Of a stretch of 64,000 bases of DNA, positions 18,210-27,353 are shown one piece after another. A program made the position numbers and the translations under genes. The notes beneath the pieces are model-generated. The model was not told the DNA's origin. It was given only the letters and a program-made list of their open reading frames with translations, and ran no database searches. The first letter of the stretch is position 1; every line of letters begins with the position of its first letter. Source of the stretch: Pseudomonas alkylphenolica (lineage in GTDB: Bacteria > Pseudomonadota > Gammaproteobacteria > Pseudomonadales > Pseudomonadaceae); NCBI RefSeq assembly GCF_004025535.1, contig NZ_QJRG01000050.1:53589-117588 (forward strand), in the 5' to 3' direction.

Positions 18210-19753
18210 CAGAGGTCCAGGCTCATGGCCTTGAGCTGGTGCTTGAGTACTTTGCCGCTGGCTGCACAGGGCAGGGTGGACAGCACTCGCACATGGCTGG
18301 GCCGCTTGTAAGGCGACAGATGCTCGGCCAGGTGTGCAGTGAGCGCCTGTACATCAAAGCGCGCGGCATCGGCAACCTGGACAAACGCCACCACCTCTTC
18401 ATTGCCCGCTACCGGGCGCCCGACCACTGCCGACAGCACGACACCGGGGTAGGCATTGAGCACGGCCTCGACTTCCGGCGGGTAGACGTTGAAGCCCGAA
18501 CGGATGATCAGCTCCTTGCTGCGCCCGACGATGAACAGCGCGCCCTCATCATCCTGGCGAGCGAGGTCGCCGGTGTTCAACCAGCCGTCGGCGGTCAGCA
18601 CCTGTGCCGTCTGTCTGGCTGCGCGGTAATAGCCTTTCATCACGTTCGGGCCACGCACCCACAGCTCGCCGACTTCACCCCGCGCCACAGCGCTGTGCCG
18701 TGCATTATCGAGCAGCAGGATCTCCAACCCCGGAATCGGTCGGCCCACCGAGGTGTCGCGGCGCGGCGCATCGATGCGGGTCTGGCTGACGGTAGGCGAG
18801 CTTTCGGTCAGACCGTAGCCGTTGTGCAACGGCACGCCGAAGCGTTGCTCGACGGTCTCCTTCAGGCTCATGTCCAGGGGTGAGCCCCCGGCATACAAAA
18901 ACCGTAAGCGCGGTGCGCGCAGCTCGATCCCCTGCTGGTCGGCAAACTCCAGCAGCCGGGCAAACATCGCCGGCACTCCCTGCATGAGGGTGACGCCGTC
19001 CTCGGCCAGCGCCCGCGCCAGTTCTTCGGCATCGAAGCGTCCTTGCAACTGTAGGGCCGCGCCGCTGAACAGGCTCGCCAGGCACACGGCCGTGAGGCCG
19101 AATACATGGGAGATCGGCAGTACCGCATAGACCCGGTCATCCCGGCGCAGATGGCGCAGGCGGCTGGCCGTGCAGGCGATGTACAGCAGGTTGCGGTGAG
19201 TAAGCATCACGCCCTTGGGTTCGCCGGTGGTGCCGGTGGTGTAGATCATCACCGCAACCTGGGCGGCGCTGTCTTGTTCGACCGGTTCGATCAGGCAGGT
19301 GCTGTTGAGTGCGCCGATGTGAAAGCCGCCCAGGTGGGCGACGTCGCGTGGTTGTGCACCCACGCGTTGGGCATGCCGTGCTGCACTGCCGGACGCGGCG
19401 CTGGCAAATAGCACCCGGCGCGGCGTGCAGTGCTGTTCGATAGTGTTCAGTTCACTGGCCGACAACCGCGCGTTGACCACCACCGCCCAGGCGTCCAGGC
19501 GGCTCAGGGCCAGCAAGGCGGCAACCAGCAGGCGGCAGTTCTCTGCCACCAGCATGACCCGGTCGCCAGCGCGAACCCCGTCCATCAGCAGTTGTGCCTG
19601 CAGCAAGTCGACGGCCAGGCGCAGTTCACCGTAACTCAGTGTAATGTCGCCCTCGTACAACGCCGGACTTGCGGCGTGCTCGCGACCATGACGGTCCAGC
19701 AACTGGTGCAGGCGTTCTGGCAGTTGCGCCAGGATTGCATCGCGCTCAAGCAT
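18209..19753 (-). CDS. Acid-CoA ligase (AMP-binding)
   Basis: The 514-residue protein is a second ANL ligase, related to 4-coumarate and long-chain acid CoA ligases. Motifs: IYTTGTTGEPKGVMLTHRN (about residues 169-187), GYGLTESSPTVS (about 303-314), GWLNTGDLARQDDEGALFIVGRSKELIIRSG (about 391-421) and ASGKVLKHQLK near the C-terminus with the catalytic Lys. Its ATG overlaps by one base the stop of the acyl-CoA dehydrogenase gene (TGATG), so both are translated from one message begun at the IclR gene. It probably makes the CoA thioester that enters the beta-oxidation enzymes encoded on the other strand. Confidence 0.9.
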   Translation of the reverse strand: MLERDAILAQLPERLHQLLDRHGREHAASPALYEGDITLSYGELRLAVDLLQAQLLMDGVRAGDRVMLVAENCRLLVAALLALSRLDAWAVVVNARLSASELNTIEQHCTPRRVLFASAASGSAARHAQRVGAQPRDVAHLGGFHIGALNSTCLIEPVEQDSAAQVAVMIYTTGTTGEPKGVMLTHRNLLYIACTASRLRHLRRDDRVYAVLPISHVFGLTAVCLASLFSGAALQLQGRFDAEELARALAEDGVTLMQGVPAMFARLLEFADQQGIELRAPRLRFLYAGGSPLDMSLKETVEQRFGVPLHNGYGLTESSPTVSQTRIDAPRRDTSVGRPIPGLEILLLDNARHSAVARGEVGELWVRGPNVMKGYYRAARQTAQVLTADGWLNTGDLARQDDEGALFIVGRSKELIIRSGFNVYPPEVEAVLNAYPGVVLSAVVGRPVAGNEEVVAFVQVADAARFDVQALTAHLAEHLSPYKRPSHVRVLSTLPCAASGKVLKHQLKAMSLDL

Positions 19754-20910
19754 CAGCGGTTCTCCGCACGACGGATCAGGTTACGCGCGATCACCAGTTG
19801 CTGGATCTGCGTGGTGCCTTCGTAGATACGGAACAGGCGCACATCGCGGTAGAAGCGCTCAATACCGTATTCAGCCACGTAGCCGGCACCGCCGAAGATC
19901 TGCACGGCGCGGTCCGCGACCCGCCCGCACATCTCCGAGGCGAACATCTTGCAGCACGACGCTTCCATGGAAACGTCCTGTTTGAGGTCGCGTTTGCGCG
20001 CGGCATCCACGACCATGCAGCGGGCGGCGTAAATCTCGGCCTGGCTGTCGGCAAGCATGGCCTGAATCAGCTGGAACTCGGCCAGCGGCTGGCCGAACTG
20101 CTGACGCTCCAGGGCGTAGGCCAGGGCGTCGGCAAGCATGCGCTCGGCAGCGCCGACACAGATGGCGGCAATGTGCAGGCGGCCTTTGTCGAGCACTTTC
20201 ATGGCGGTCTTGAAGCCGACACCTTCAACGCCGCCAATCAGGTTGGCAGCCGGAATGCGGCAGTTTTCAAAGATCACGTCACAGGTATGGGCGCCTTTCT
20301 GGCCCATCTTCTGGTCGACCTTGCCCAGCGACAACCCGGGGGTGCCGGCCTCAACGATGAATGCCGAGATGCCGCCGGCGCCCTTGATGTGCAGGTTGGT
20401 GCGGGCCATTACCGTGAAAATGCCGGCGTGCGGGGCGTTGGTGATGAAGCGTTTGGTGCCGTTGAGCACATAGCTGTCGCCGTCGAGCACAGCACTGGTA
20501 CGCAGTGATGCTGCGTCGGAACCCGCCCCCGGTTCGGTCAGGGCGAATGCACCGATCAGTTCGCCTGAGGCCATGCGCGGCAAGTAATTACGCTTTTGTG
20601 CTTCAGTGCCGTCGATGATCAGCCCTTGGGAACCGATGCCGTTGTTGGTGCCGATCAGGGAGCGGAACGCCGGCGAGGTCTTGCCCAGTTCAAATGCCAC
20701 CAGGACCTCTTCTTCCATGCTCAGGCCGAGGCCGTCGTAGTCCTGGGGAATGCACAGGCCGAACAGGCCCAGTGCGCGCATTTCCTCGATGATGGACGCT
20801 GGAATCCGGTCGTTTTCCGCCACTTCATGCTCGGCAGGCACCAGGCGTTCGCGAACAAAACGCGACAGGCTGTCGAGCAGCAGGGTGAGTGTTTCCTGAT
20901 CGTTGATCAT
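19753..20910 (-). CDS. Acyl-CoA dehydrogenase (short/medium-chain type)
   Basis: The 385-residue enzyme has normal ACAD length and motifs: FALTEPGAGSDAASLRT (about residues 130-146), GTKRFITNAPHAG (about 158-170) for FAD and substrate binding, and the C-terminal RIYEGTTQIQQLVIAR with the catalytic Glu in YEGT. It introduces the 2,3-double bond into an acyl-CoA and passes electrons to ETF. ATG 20910 follows AGAGGT; upstream codons in frame lack homology. It lies 16 bp after the IclR gene and overlaps the ligase gene, so the three form a regulator-dehydrogenase-ligase operon. Confidence 0.92.
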   Translation of the reverse strand: MINDQETLTLLLDSLSRFVRERLVPAEHEVAENDRIPASIIEEMRALGLFGLCIPQDYDGLGLSMEEEVLVAFELGKTSPAFRSLIGTNNGIGSQGLIIDGTEAQKRNYLPRMASGELIGAFALTEPGAGSDAASLRTSAVLDGDSYVLNGTKRFITNAPHAGIFTVMARTNLHIKGAGGISAFIVEAGTPGLSLGKVDQKMGQKGAHTCDVIFENCRIPAANLIGGVEGVGFKTAMKVLDKGRLHIAAICVGAAERMLADALAYALERQQFGQPLAEFQLIQAMLADSQAEIYAARCMVVDAARKRDLKQDVSMEASCCKMFASEMCGRVADRAVQIFGGAGYVAEYGIERFYRDVRLFRIYEGTTQIQQLVIARNLIRRAENR

Positions 20911-20926
20911 GCAAGACCTCTTGGAG

Positions 20927-21739
20927 TTATTGTCGGCCCAGAGTGGCTTCGACAGTGCGCACCAGGTGCGCGAGACGCGGTCCCAGGTCGTCTTCAAGCA
21001 TGTGCTGGCGCAGCACGAAGGCCGGCCCCCCACAGCTGAAGGCGACGACACCGGAACCGTCGGGATGGATCAGCGGCACGCCGACGGCGTTGATATCTTT
21101 CTGCCATTCGCCGACCGCCAGGCAGTAGCCGTGGTCCTGGTATTGGCGAAAGGCTTTGTCCAGTTGCGTGCGCAGCGCCGGCCAGTCATCGCCGTGGCGG
21201 CTGCGCAGCTGGTCAAGCAGCAGGTCACGTTCGGCGTCCGGCAGCGCGGCGAGGTAGGCGCGGCCCATGGCGGTGCTGGCCATGGGAATGCGCGAGCCGA
21301 TGTCCAGGCGCAAGGTCAAGGGGCCGGGGCCCTGGCAATTTTCCACATAGACCATGCTCAGGCGGTCACGGGCGCCCATCGACACCGAGCTTTGCGTCAG
21401 GTCGGCCAGTTCCTGCATCAACGGCCGCGCCTGGCGGCGTACGTCGAGGCCGCTCAGGTGGGCATAACCCAGGGCCAGCACGCCGGTATCGATCGCGTAT
21501 TTGCCCAGGTTCTCCAGGTACTGCAGGTAACCGAGACGGGTCAGGGTGTAGGTCAGGCGCGACACCGTGGCCTTGGGCAGGCCGCTGCGGGCCGCCAGTT
21601 CCTGGTTGCCCAGGTGCCGCTCGCCGGGGCGGAAGCAACGCAGCAGTTCCAGGCCACGCGCCAGGGCGGTGACGAACTGGCGATCCGGCTCCAGGGCCTG
21701 TAGGTCGATTTCGGTGTCAATGCGTTTGCGCTTGTCCAT
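20927..21739 (-). CDS. IclR-family transcriptional regulator
   Basis: The 270-residue protein has an N-terminal winged helix (NQELAARSGLPKATVSRLTYTLTRLGYL, about residues 45-72) and the C-terminal IclR effector domain (for example SVSMGARDRLSMVYVE, about 119-134). The family controls aromatic and dicarboxylic acid catabolism in soil bacteria. ATG 21739 follows GAGGAA. The gene heads a minus-strand operon and faces the enoyl-CoA hydratase operon. Two exact copies of GTTCCGCACAGCGAAA in the gap are its likely operators, one before each transcript. Confidence 0.92.
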   Translation of the reverse strand: MDKRKRIDTEIDLQALEPDRQFVTALARGLELLRCFRPGERHLGNQELAARSGLPKATVSRLTYTLTRLGYLQYLENLGKYAIDTGVLALGYAHLSGLDVRRQARPLMQELADLTQSSVSMGARDRLSMVYVENCQGPGPLTLRLDIGSRIPMASTAMGRAYLAALPDAERDLLLDQLRSRHGDDWPALRTQLDKAFRQYQDHGYCLAVGEWQKDINAVGVPLIHPDGSGVVAFSCGGPAFVLRQHMLEDDLGPRLAHLVRTVEATLGRQ

Positions 21740-21828
21740 GGGAATTCCTCGTGGATCGGGTAGGGGGCACCGATCGCCGGCCGGATGCTGGCACAGGAAA
21801 AATCGGTGAGTCAAGAAATCAAAATCAA

Positions 21829-21844
21829 GTTCCGCACAGCGAAA
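21829..21844. promoter_or_regulatory. IclR operator candidate, copy 1
   Basis: GTTCCGCACAGCGAAA is identical to the second copy at 21991-22006. It lies 90-105 bp upstream of the iclR start, suggesting autoregulation. Confidence 0.6.
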
Positions 21845-21979
21845 TTCGTTAATCCAGCAGGCTTTGTCGCTGAACGGGCTTACAACCCGCAAAACAGGTG
21901 GTTTCGTGGGTGGCGTCCAACCTGGTAGCGATTTCAGCGATTTACAACGCTCAATAAATTTGCGTAGTCTGGATTGTAA

Positions 21980-22006
21980 TGCGGAATGACGTTCCGCACA
22001 GCGAAA
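21980..22006. promoter_or_regulatory. IclR operator candidate, copy 2, with palindrome
   Basis: TGCGGAA (21980-21986) and TTCCGCA (21992-21998) form an inverted repeat around TGACG, and GTTCCGCACAGCGAAA (21991-22006) is the second exact repeat. The block ends 18 nt before ATG 22025, where a bound protein would block initiation. Confidence 0.6.
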
Positions 22007-22024
22007 CATAATAAGGACAAAACC

Positions 22025-22795
22025 ATGACTGAAACCCTTGTCGAGCACCCGTTGCCCGGCGTGGCGCTGGTGCGCCTGAACCGCCCCGAGGCGCGCAATG
22101 CCCTGAACCAGGCCGTGCGTGAACAGCTGGCCGGGCATTTCCAGCAGCTGGGCAGCGACCCTGCGGTGCGCTGCATCGTCCTCACCGGTGGCGACACGGT
22201 GTTTGCCGCTGGCGCGGATATCCGCGACATGGTCGAACGCGGCGCCATCGACATGCTGTTGCGTCAGACCCAGCGCCTGTGGGCGGCAATTGCCCAGTGC
22301 CCGAAACCGGTGATTGCCGCCGTCAACGGCTTTGCGCTTGGCGGTGGTTGCGAGCTGGCCATGCATGCTGACCTGATCATTGCCGGGCGCGGCGCCAGCT
22401 TTGCCCAGCCGGAAGTGCGTGTCGGGGTCATGCCCGGCGCTGGCGGCACCCAGCGCCTGACCCGTGCAGTCGGCAAGTTCCAGGCCATGCGCATGCTGCT
22501 GACCGGGCTGTCGGTAAGCGCCGACGAGGCACTGGCCATGGGCTTGGCCAGTGAGGTGGTGGACGACGAACAGGTGCAGGCGCGGGCACTGGAACTGGCC
22601 ACCCTGATTGCCGCCATGCCGCCCTTGGCCGTCATGCAGATCAAGGAAGTGCTGCTGGCCGGTCAGGACACCTCGCTGGACACCGCGTTGATGCTTGAGC
22701 GCAAGGCGTTCCAGTTGCTATTCGATTCGGCCGACCAGAAAGAGGGCATGCACGCCTTTCTCGACAAACGCAAACCGGTCTATTCAGGGAGCTGA
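22025..22795 (+). CDS. Enoyl-CoA hydratase/isomerase
   Basis: The 256-residue crotonase-fold enzyme shows the oxyanion-hole segments GGDTVFAAGADIRDM (about residues 57-71) and NGFALGGGCELAMHADLIIA (about 102-121), and catalytic Glu positions in GGGCEL and QPEVRVGVMPGAGGTQRL (about 129-146). It hydrates trans-2-enoyl-CoA to 3-hydroxyacyl-CoA and is similar to PaaF-type hydratases. ATG 22025 follows AAGGAC. It is the first gene of the plus-strand beta-oxidation operon and sits directly behind the IclR operator. Confidence 0.92.
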   Translation: MTETLVEHPLPGVALVRLNRPEARNALNQAVREQLAGHFQQLGSDPAVRCIVLTGGDTVFAAGADIRDMVERGAIDMLLRQTQRLWAAIAQCPKPVIAAVNGFALGGGCELAMHADLIIAGRGASFAQPEVRVGVMPGAGGTQRLTRAVGKFQAMRMLLTGLSVSADEALAMGLASEVVDDEQVQARALELATLIAAMPPLAVMQIKEVLLAGQDTSLDTALMLERKAFQLLFDSADQKEGMHAFLDKRKPVYSGS

Positions 22796-22798
22796 AGC

Positions 22799-24316
22799 AT
22801 GCAGCCACGGGATATCAGTTGCATGGCGGTGGTTGGCGCGGGCGTGATGGGCGCCGGCATTGCCCAGGTTGCCGCACTGGCCGGGGTCACGGTGTACCTG
22901 TTCGACCGCCGCGAGGGCGCGGCGCAGGCTGCGCGTCAATCGGTCCAGCACACCCTGGAGAAGCTCGCCGGCAAAGGCAGGTTGAACGCCGACCAGGTGT
23001 TGGCCGCCGCGCAGCGCTTGCTGCCGGTCGACGACATCCGGGAACTGGCCGATTGTCAGGTGGTGGTCGAGGCCATCGTCGAGGACCTGGCGGCCAAGCG
23101 CGCCTTGTTCAGCGAGCTGGAAACCTTGGTCAGCGATGAGTGCCTGCTGGCGACCAACACCTCGTCGCTGTCGGTGACGGCGATTGCCGCGCAGTGCCGG
23201 TTGCCGGAACGGGTTGGCGGCTTTCACTTCTTCAACCCGGTGCCATTGATGAAGATCGTCGAGGTTATCGACGGCCTGCAGAGCGCGCCCTGGGTCGGGC
23301 CAACCCTGCAGGCTTTGGGCACACGCTTCGGCCATCTGGCGGTGCGCGCTCAGGACACGCCGGGTTTTATCGTCAACCACGGCGGCCGTGGCTATGGCAC
23401 CGAAGCGATGCGCGTACTCAGCGAAGCGGTGACCGCACCGGTCGAGCTTGACCGCATCCTGCACGAGCAGGCCGGCTTTCGCATGGGCCCGTGCGAACTG
23501 TTCGACCTGACCGGGCTGGATGTGTCCCACCCGGTGACCGAGTCGATCTACCAGCAGTATTTTCAGGAGCCGCGCTACCGGCCCACGGTCATCACTCGTC
23601 AGCGCCTGGATGCCGGGTTGCTCGGGCGCAAAAGCGGCGAGGGCTTCTATCGCTACGTCGATGGCCTGCAGCAGGTGCCCGCCGAAATTCCGCCGGGGCC
23701 CGTGCCGACGATTCCGGTGTGGGTGAGCCATGCACGGCCTGCGGCGCGCGCGCGCGTGATCAGCCTGCTGGCAACGCTGGGCGTCACCGTTGATGCGGGT
23801 GAAAGGCCCGGCCCCGATGCCTTGTGCATCGTCCTGCCATTAGGCGTCGACGCCAGCCTCAGCGCTCAGGCTGAACAGCTCGACCCGTGCCGCACCCTGG
23901 CACTGGATACCTTGCTGCCGCTGGAGCGGCGCCGGGTGTTGATGACCACGGTGGCGACCACCCGCGAATGGCGCGAGGCCGCCCGGGCGCTGCTGGCCGC
24001 TGATGGCGTTGCCGTCAGTGTGATTGGCGACAGCGCCGGTTTTGTTTCGCAGCGGGTGCTGGCGCAGATCATCAACATCGCTTGTGACATGGCCCAGCAA
24101 CGGGTGGCCAGCCCGGCCGATATCGACAACGCCATCCGCCTCGGCCTCGGCTACCCCCAAGGGCCGTTGAGCTGGGGCGATGCGCTGGGCGCCGAAACGG
24201 TGCTTGAGGTACTCGACCAGTTGTACAGCTACTACCGCGATCCCCGTTATCGCCCAAGCCCCTGGCTGATGCGCCGTGCAGGCCTGCGCCTGTCGCTGCT
24301 CACCGCCGACACCTGA
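22799..24316 (+). CDS. 3-hydroxyacyl-CoA dehydrogenase (PaaH-type)
   Basis: The 505-residue protein has an N-terminal Rossmann fold (VVGAGVMGAGIAQVAALAGVTVYLFDRR, about residues 10-37), the catalytic His motif GGFHFFNPVPLMKIVEVIDG (about 140-159), and two 3HCDH C-terminal domains, the second around residues 410-490. This long form is typical of PaaH/PaaC-like enzymes that oxidise 3-hydroxyadipyl-CoA and similar esters with NAD+. It starts 3 bp after the hydratase stop, so the pair is translationally linked. Confidence 0.92.
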   Translation: MQPRDISCMAVVGAGVMGAGIAQVAALAGVTVYLFDRREGAAQAARQSVQHTLEKLAGKGRLNADQVLAAAQRLLPVDDIRELADCQVVVEAIVEDLAAKRALFSELETLVSDECLLATNTSSLSVTAIAAQCRLPERVGGFHFFNPVPLMKIVEVIDGLQSAPWVGPTLQALGTRFGHLAVRAQDTPGFIVNHGGRGYGTEAMRVLSEAVTAPVELDRILHEQAGFRMGPCELFDLTGLDVSHPVTESIYQQYFQEPRYRPTVITRQRLDAGLLGRKSGEGFYRYVDGLQQVPAEIPPGPVPTIPVWVSHARPAARARVISLLATLGVTVDAGERPGPDALCIVLPLGVDASLSAQAEQLDPCRTLALDTLLPLERRRVLMTTVATTREWREAARALLAADGVAVSVIGDSAGFVSQRVLAQIINIACDMAQQRVASPADIDNAIRLGLGYPQGPLSWGDALGAETVLEVLDQLYSYYRDPRYRPSPWLMRRAGLRLSLLTADT

Positions 24317-24338
24317 TGCCGAATTCTGAGGATTGATC

Positions 24339-25538
24339 ATGCTTGATGCTTATATCTATGACGGTGTGCGCAGTGCCTTTGGCCGCCACGCCGGTGGCCT
24401 TGCCCCGTTGCGCCCGGACGATCTCGCCGCGCAGGTGATCCAGGCGCTGGTTGCCCGCTCGCCGTTTGCGGCGGAGCAGATCGAGGACGTGATCCTCGGT
24501 TGCACCAACCAGGCCGGGGAAGACAGCCGCAATATCGCCCGCAATGCCTTGTTGGCTGCCGGCCTGCCGGTCACTGTCGCCGGGCAGACGGTCAACCGCC
24601 TGTGCGCCAGTGGTCTGGCGGCGGTGCTCGATGCCGCTCGCGCGGTCAGCTGTGGCGAGGGCGAGCTGTACCTGGCCGGTGGCGTTGAAAGCATGAGCCG
24701 GGCGCCGTTCGTGCTGGGCAAGTCGGAGTCCGCCTACAGTCGTGAGGCCAGGCTGTTCGACACCACCATTGGCGCGCGCTTCCCGAACCCGCAGGTGAAC
24801 GCGGCCTATGGCAGCGACACCATGCCGGAAACCGCCGACAACGTTGCCCGCGACTACGGCATCAGCCGCGAAGCCGCCGATGCCTTTGCCCTGGCCTCGC
24901 AGCAGCGTTATGCCCAGGCGCAGGCAAGCGGCTTTTTCGATGCAGAGATCGTTCCGGTACAGGTCCCGGCCGGGCGCAAGGGCAGCGTCACCGTTGCCAG
25001 CGACGAACACCCCCGGCCCGAAGCCGATGCCCCGGGGCTGGCGCGCCTGAATCCATTGTCCGCCGGTGGTGTGGTCACTGCTGGCAATGCTTCGGGTATC
25101 AACGACGGTGCCGCCGCGCTGTTGATCGGCAATCGCACGGTGGGCGAGCGTGCCGGGGTCAAACCCCGTGGGCGGATCCTCAGCGGTGCTGCCGCCGGTG
25201 TTGCGCCGCGGGTGATGGGCATTGGCCCGGCCTATGCCATTCCCAAAGCGCTGGAGCGCGCGGGGCTGACGCTCGATGACATGGACCTGATCGAAATCAA
25301 CGAGGCTTTTGCCGCTCAGGTATTGGGCTGCCTGAAGCTGCTGGACCTGCGCGCTGACGATGCACGCATCAACGCCAATGGCGGCGCGATTGCCCTGGGC
25401 CATCCACTCGGTGCCTCCGGCGCCCGCCTGGTGCTGACCGCGCTGCGTGAACTGGAACGCCGAGGCGGCCGCTATGCGGTGGTCAGCCTGTGCATCGGGG
25501 TCGGCCAGGGGCTGGCCGTGGTTATCGAGAGAATCTGA
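24339..25538 (+). CDS. Acyl-CoA thiolase, 3-oxoadipyl-CoA thiolase-like
   Basis: The 399-residue thiolase has the nucleophile Cys89 (VNRLCASG), the His motif GGAIALGHPLGASGAR and the final Cys motif SLCIGVGQG. Segments such as CTNQAGEDSRNIARNALLAAGLP and ESMSRAPFVLGKSESAYSR strongly recall PcaF/PaaJ, which cleave 3-oxoadipyl-CoA to succinyl-CoA and acetyl-CoA. That hints that the pathway ends in a dicarboxylyl-CoA, but general thiolases share parts of these motifs. ATG 24339 follows TGAGGAT; a TTG six bases earlier is less likely. Confidence 0.9.
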   Translation: MLDAYIYDGVRSAFGRHAGGLAPLRPDDLAAQVIQALVARSPFAAEQIEDVILGCTNQAGEDSRNIARNALLAAGLPVTVAGQTVNRLCASGLAAVLDAARAVSCGEGELYLAGGVESMSRAPFVLGKSESAYSREARLFDTTIGARFPNPQVNAAYGSDTMPETADNVARDYGISREAADAFALASQQRYAQAQASGFFDAEIVPVQVPAGRKGSVTVASDEHPRPEADAPGLARLNPLSAGGVVTAGNASGINDGAAALLIGNRTVGERAGVKPRGRILSGAAAGVAPRVMGIGPAYAIPKALERAGLTLDDMDLIEINEAFAAQVLGCLKLLDLRADDARINANGGAIALGHPLGASGARLVLTALRELERRGGRYAVVSLCIGVGQGLAVVIERI

Positions 25539-25551
25539 GAGGGCAACCGCC

Positions 25552-27330
25552 ATGGCAACTTACACCGCGCCGCTGCGCGATATGCAGTTTGTGCTGGATG
25601 AACTGCTGGAACTGGATCACTACGCCGCCCTGCAAGGGTTTGCCGATGCACCTGCCGATGTCCGTGCGGCCATTCTGGAAGAAGCCGGCCGCGTCGCCAG
25701 CGACGTGCTGGCGCCGTTGAATGCGGTCGGCGATCACCTGGGCTGTCGCCTGGAAAATGCCGAGGTCAGCACCGCGCCGGGCTTTCGTGACGCCTACCGG
25801 TTGTACGCCGAAGGCGGCTGGACCGGTCTTACGGCGTCGCCCGAGCATAGCGGCCAGGGCTTGCCCCATGTACTGGGCATCGCTGTGCGCGAGATCATGA
25901 CCAGCGCCAACCTGGCGTTTTCGATGTTTGCCGGGCTCAGCCACGGCGCTGCCAATGCCATTGCCAATGGCGGCAGCGCCGAGCAGAAGGCACTGTTTTT
26001 ACCACCGATGATTGCCGGGCGCTGGACCGGCACCATGAACCTCACCGAACCGCACTGTGGCACAGATCTGGGCCTGCTGCGCAGCCGGGCCCAGGTGCAG
26101 GCGGACGGCAGTTACCGGATCAGTGGCACGAAGATCTTCATCTCTGCCGGCGAGCATGACCTGGCAGAAAACATCATTCACCTGGTGCTGGCGCGCTTGC
26201 CGGATGCACCCGCCGGGGTCAAAGGCATCAGCCTGTTCATCGTCCCCAAGTTCCTGGTCAACTCCGACGGTTCGCTGGGCACGCGCAACAACGTGCAGTG
26301 CGGGTCGCTGGAAGAGAAGATGGGCATCCACGGCAACCCCACCTGTGTGATGAACTACGATGGCGCCACCGGGTACCTGCTCGGTGAGGCGCACCAGGGC
26401 CTGAAGGTGATGTTCGTGATGATGAACAGTGCCCGCCTGGCCGTTGGTGTGCAGGGGCTGAGCCTGGCCTCGGTGGCCTACCAGAATGCCGCCAGCTATG
26501 CCCGCGACCGCCTGCAAGGGCGCGCGCCGGGTGGTGCACTTGCACCGGAGCGTGCCGCCGACCCCATCGTTGCCCATCCCGATGTGCAGCGCATGCTCCT
26601 GACCCAGCGCGCCTTTGTCGAAGGCGGGCGGGCCCTGGCGTACTGGGCCGGGCTGCAGGTGGACCTGGCGCACAAGCATGCGGACCCCCAGGTCCGCGAA
26701 TCCGCCAACGATCTGTTGGGCTTGCTCACGCCGATGATCAAGGCCTATTGCACCGATCAAGGCGTAGAAAGCATCAGCCTGGCCATGCAGTGTTTCGGTG
26801 GCCACGGTTACATTCGTGAATGGGGTATCGAGCAGTTTTTGCGCGATGCCCGTATCACGCCGCTGTATGAAGGCACCAATGGTGTGCAGGCCATGGACCT
26901 GGTGGCGCGCAAGCTCAGGCTCAACGAGGGCAGGGCGCTGGGTCGCTTCATGACCCTGGTCGAGGACTTCTGCAAGGCCCAGGGTACAAAACTTGAGGCG
27001 TGCACCGTGCCGTTGCAACAGGCCCTGCGCGACCTGGAGCACGCCACGGGCTTTCTGCTCGAGCGCAACGATCCGCTCACCAGTGCTGGCGCGGCCGTCG
27101 ACTACCTGCACCTCACCGCGCTGGTCGCTTTCGGCCTGCAATGGGCGAAGATGGCGCTGATCGCCGACAAGCACCTGAGCGACAATGCCGACCCGACCGG
27201 CTTCTACCGTGCGAAACAGCTGACCGCGAGGTTTTTCTTCGAGCGAATTCTCCCGCAGACAGCGATACACTTACAGCGAGTCCGGGCCGGGGCCCAGGTA
27301 CTGAGCGCCTTCGACCCCGAGCAGTTCTGA
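25552..27330 (+). CDS. Acyl-CoA dehydrogenase, large (DmdC-like, ~590 aa) type
   Basis: The 592-residue flavoprotein is longer than ordinary ACADs and matches the group that includes DmdC (3-methylmercaptopropionyl-CoA dehydrogenase) and other FadE-like enzymes with an extra C-terminal domain. Motifs: MNLTEPHCGTDLGLLRSRA (about residues 163-181), GTKIFISAGEHDL (about 193-205), SLEEKMGIHGNPTCVMNYDGATGYLLGE (about 252-279) and LYEGTNGVQAMDLVARK (about 435-451). A second dehydrogenase in the same cluster suggests that two different acyl-CoAs are oxidised. ATG 25552 is preceded by AGAGGG, 13 bp after the thiolase stop. Confidence 0.88.
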   Translation: MATYTAPLRDMQFVLDELLELDHYAALQGFADAPADVRAAILEEAGRVASDVLAPLNAVGDHLGCRLENAEVSTAPGFRDAYRLYAEGGWTGLTASPEHSGQGLPHVLGIAVREIMTSANLAFSMFAGLSHGAANAIANGGSAEQKALFLPPMIAGRWTGTMNLTEPHCGTDLGLLRSRAQVQADGSYRISGTKIFISAGEHDLAENIIHLVLARLPDAPAGVKGISLFIVPKFLVNSDGSLGTRNNVQCGSLEEKMGIHGNPTCVMNYDGATGYLLGEAHQGLKVMFVMMNSARLAVGVQGLSLASVAYQNAASYARDRLQGRAPGGALAPERAADPIVAHPDVQRMLLTQRAFVEGGRALAYWAGLQVDLAHKHADPQVRESANDLLGLLTPMIKAYCTDQGVESISLAMQCFGGHGYIREWGIEQFLRDARITPLYEGTNGVQAMDLVARKLRLNEGRALGRFMTLVEDFCKAQGTKLEACTVPLQQALRDLEHATGFLLERNDPLTSAGAAVDYLHLTALVAFGLQWAKMALIADKHLSDNADPTGFYRAKQLTARFFFERILPQTAIHLQRVRAGAQVLSAFDPEQF

Positions 27331-27353
27331 GTTTGCAGTCTACTGAGGTCGTC

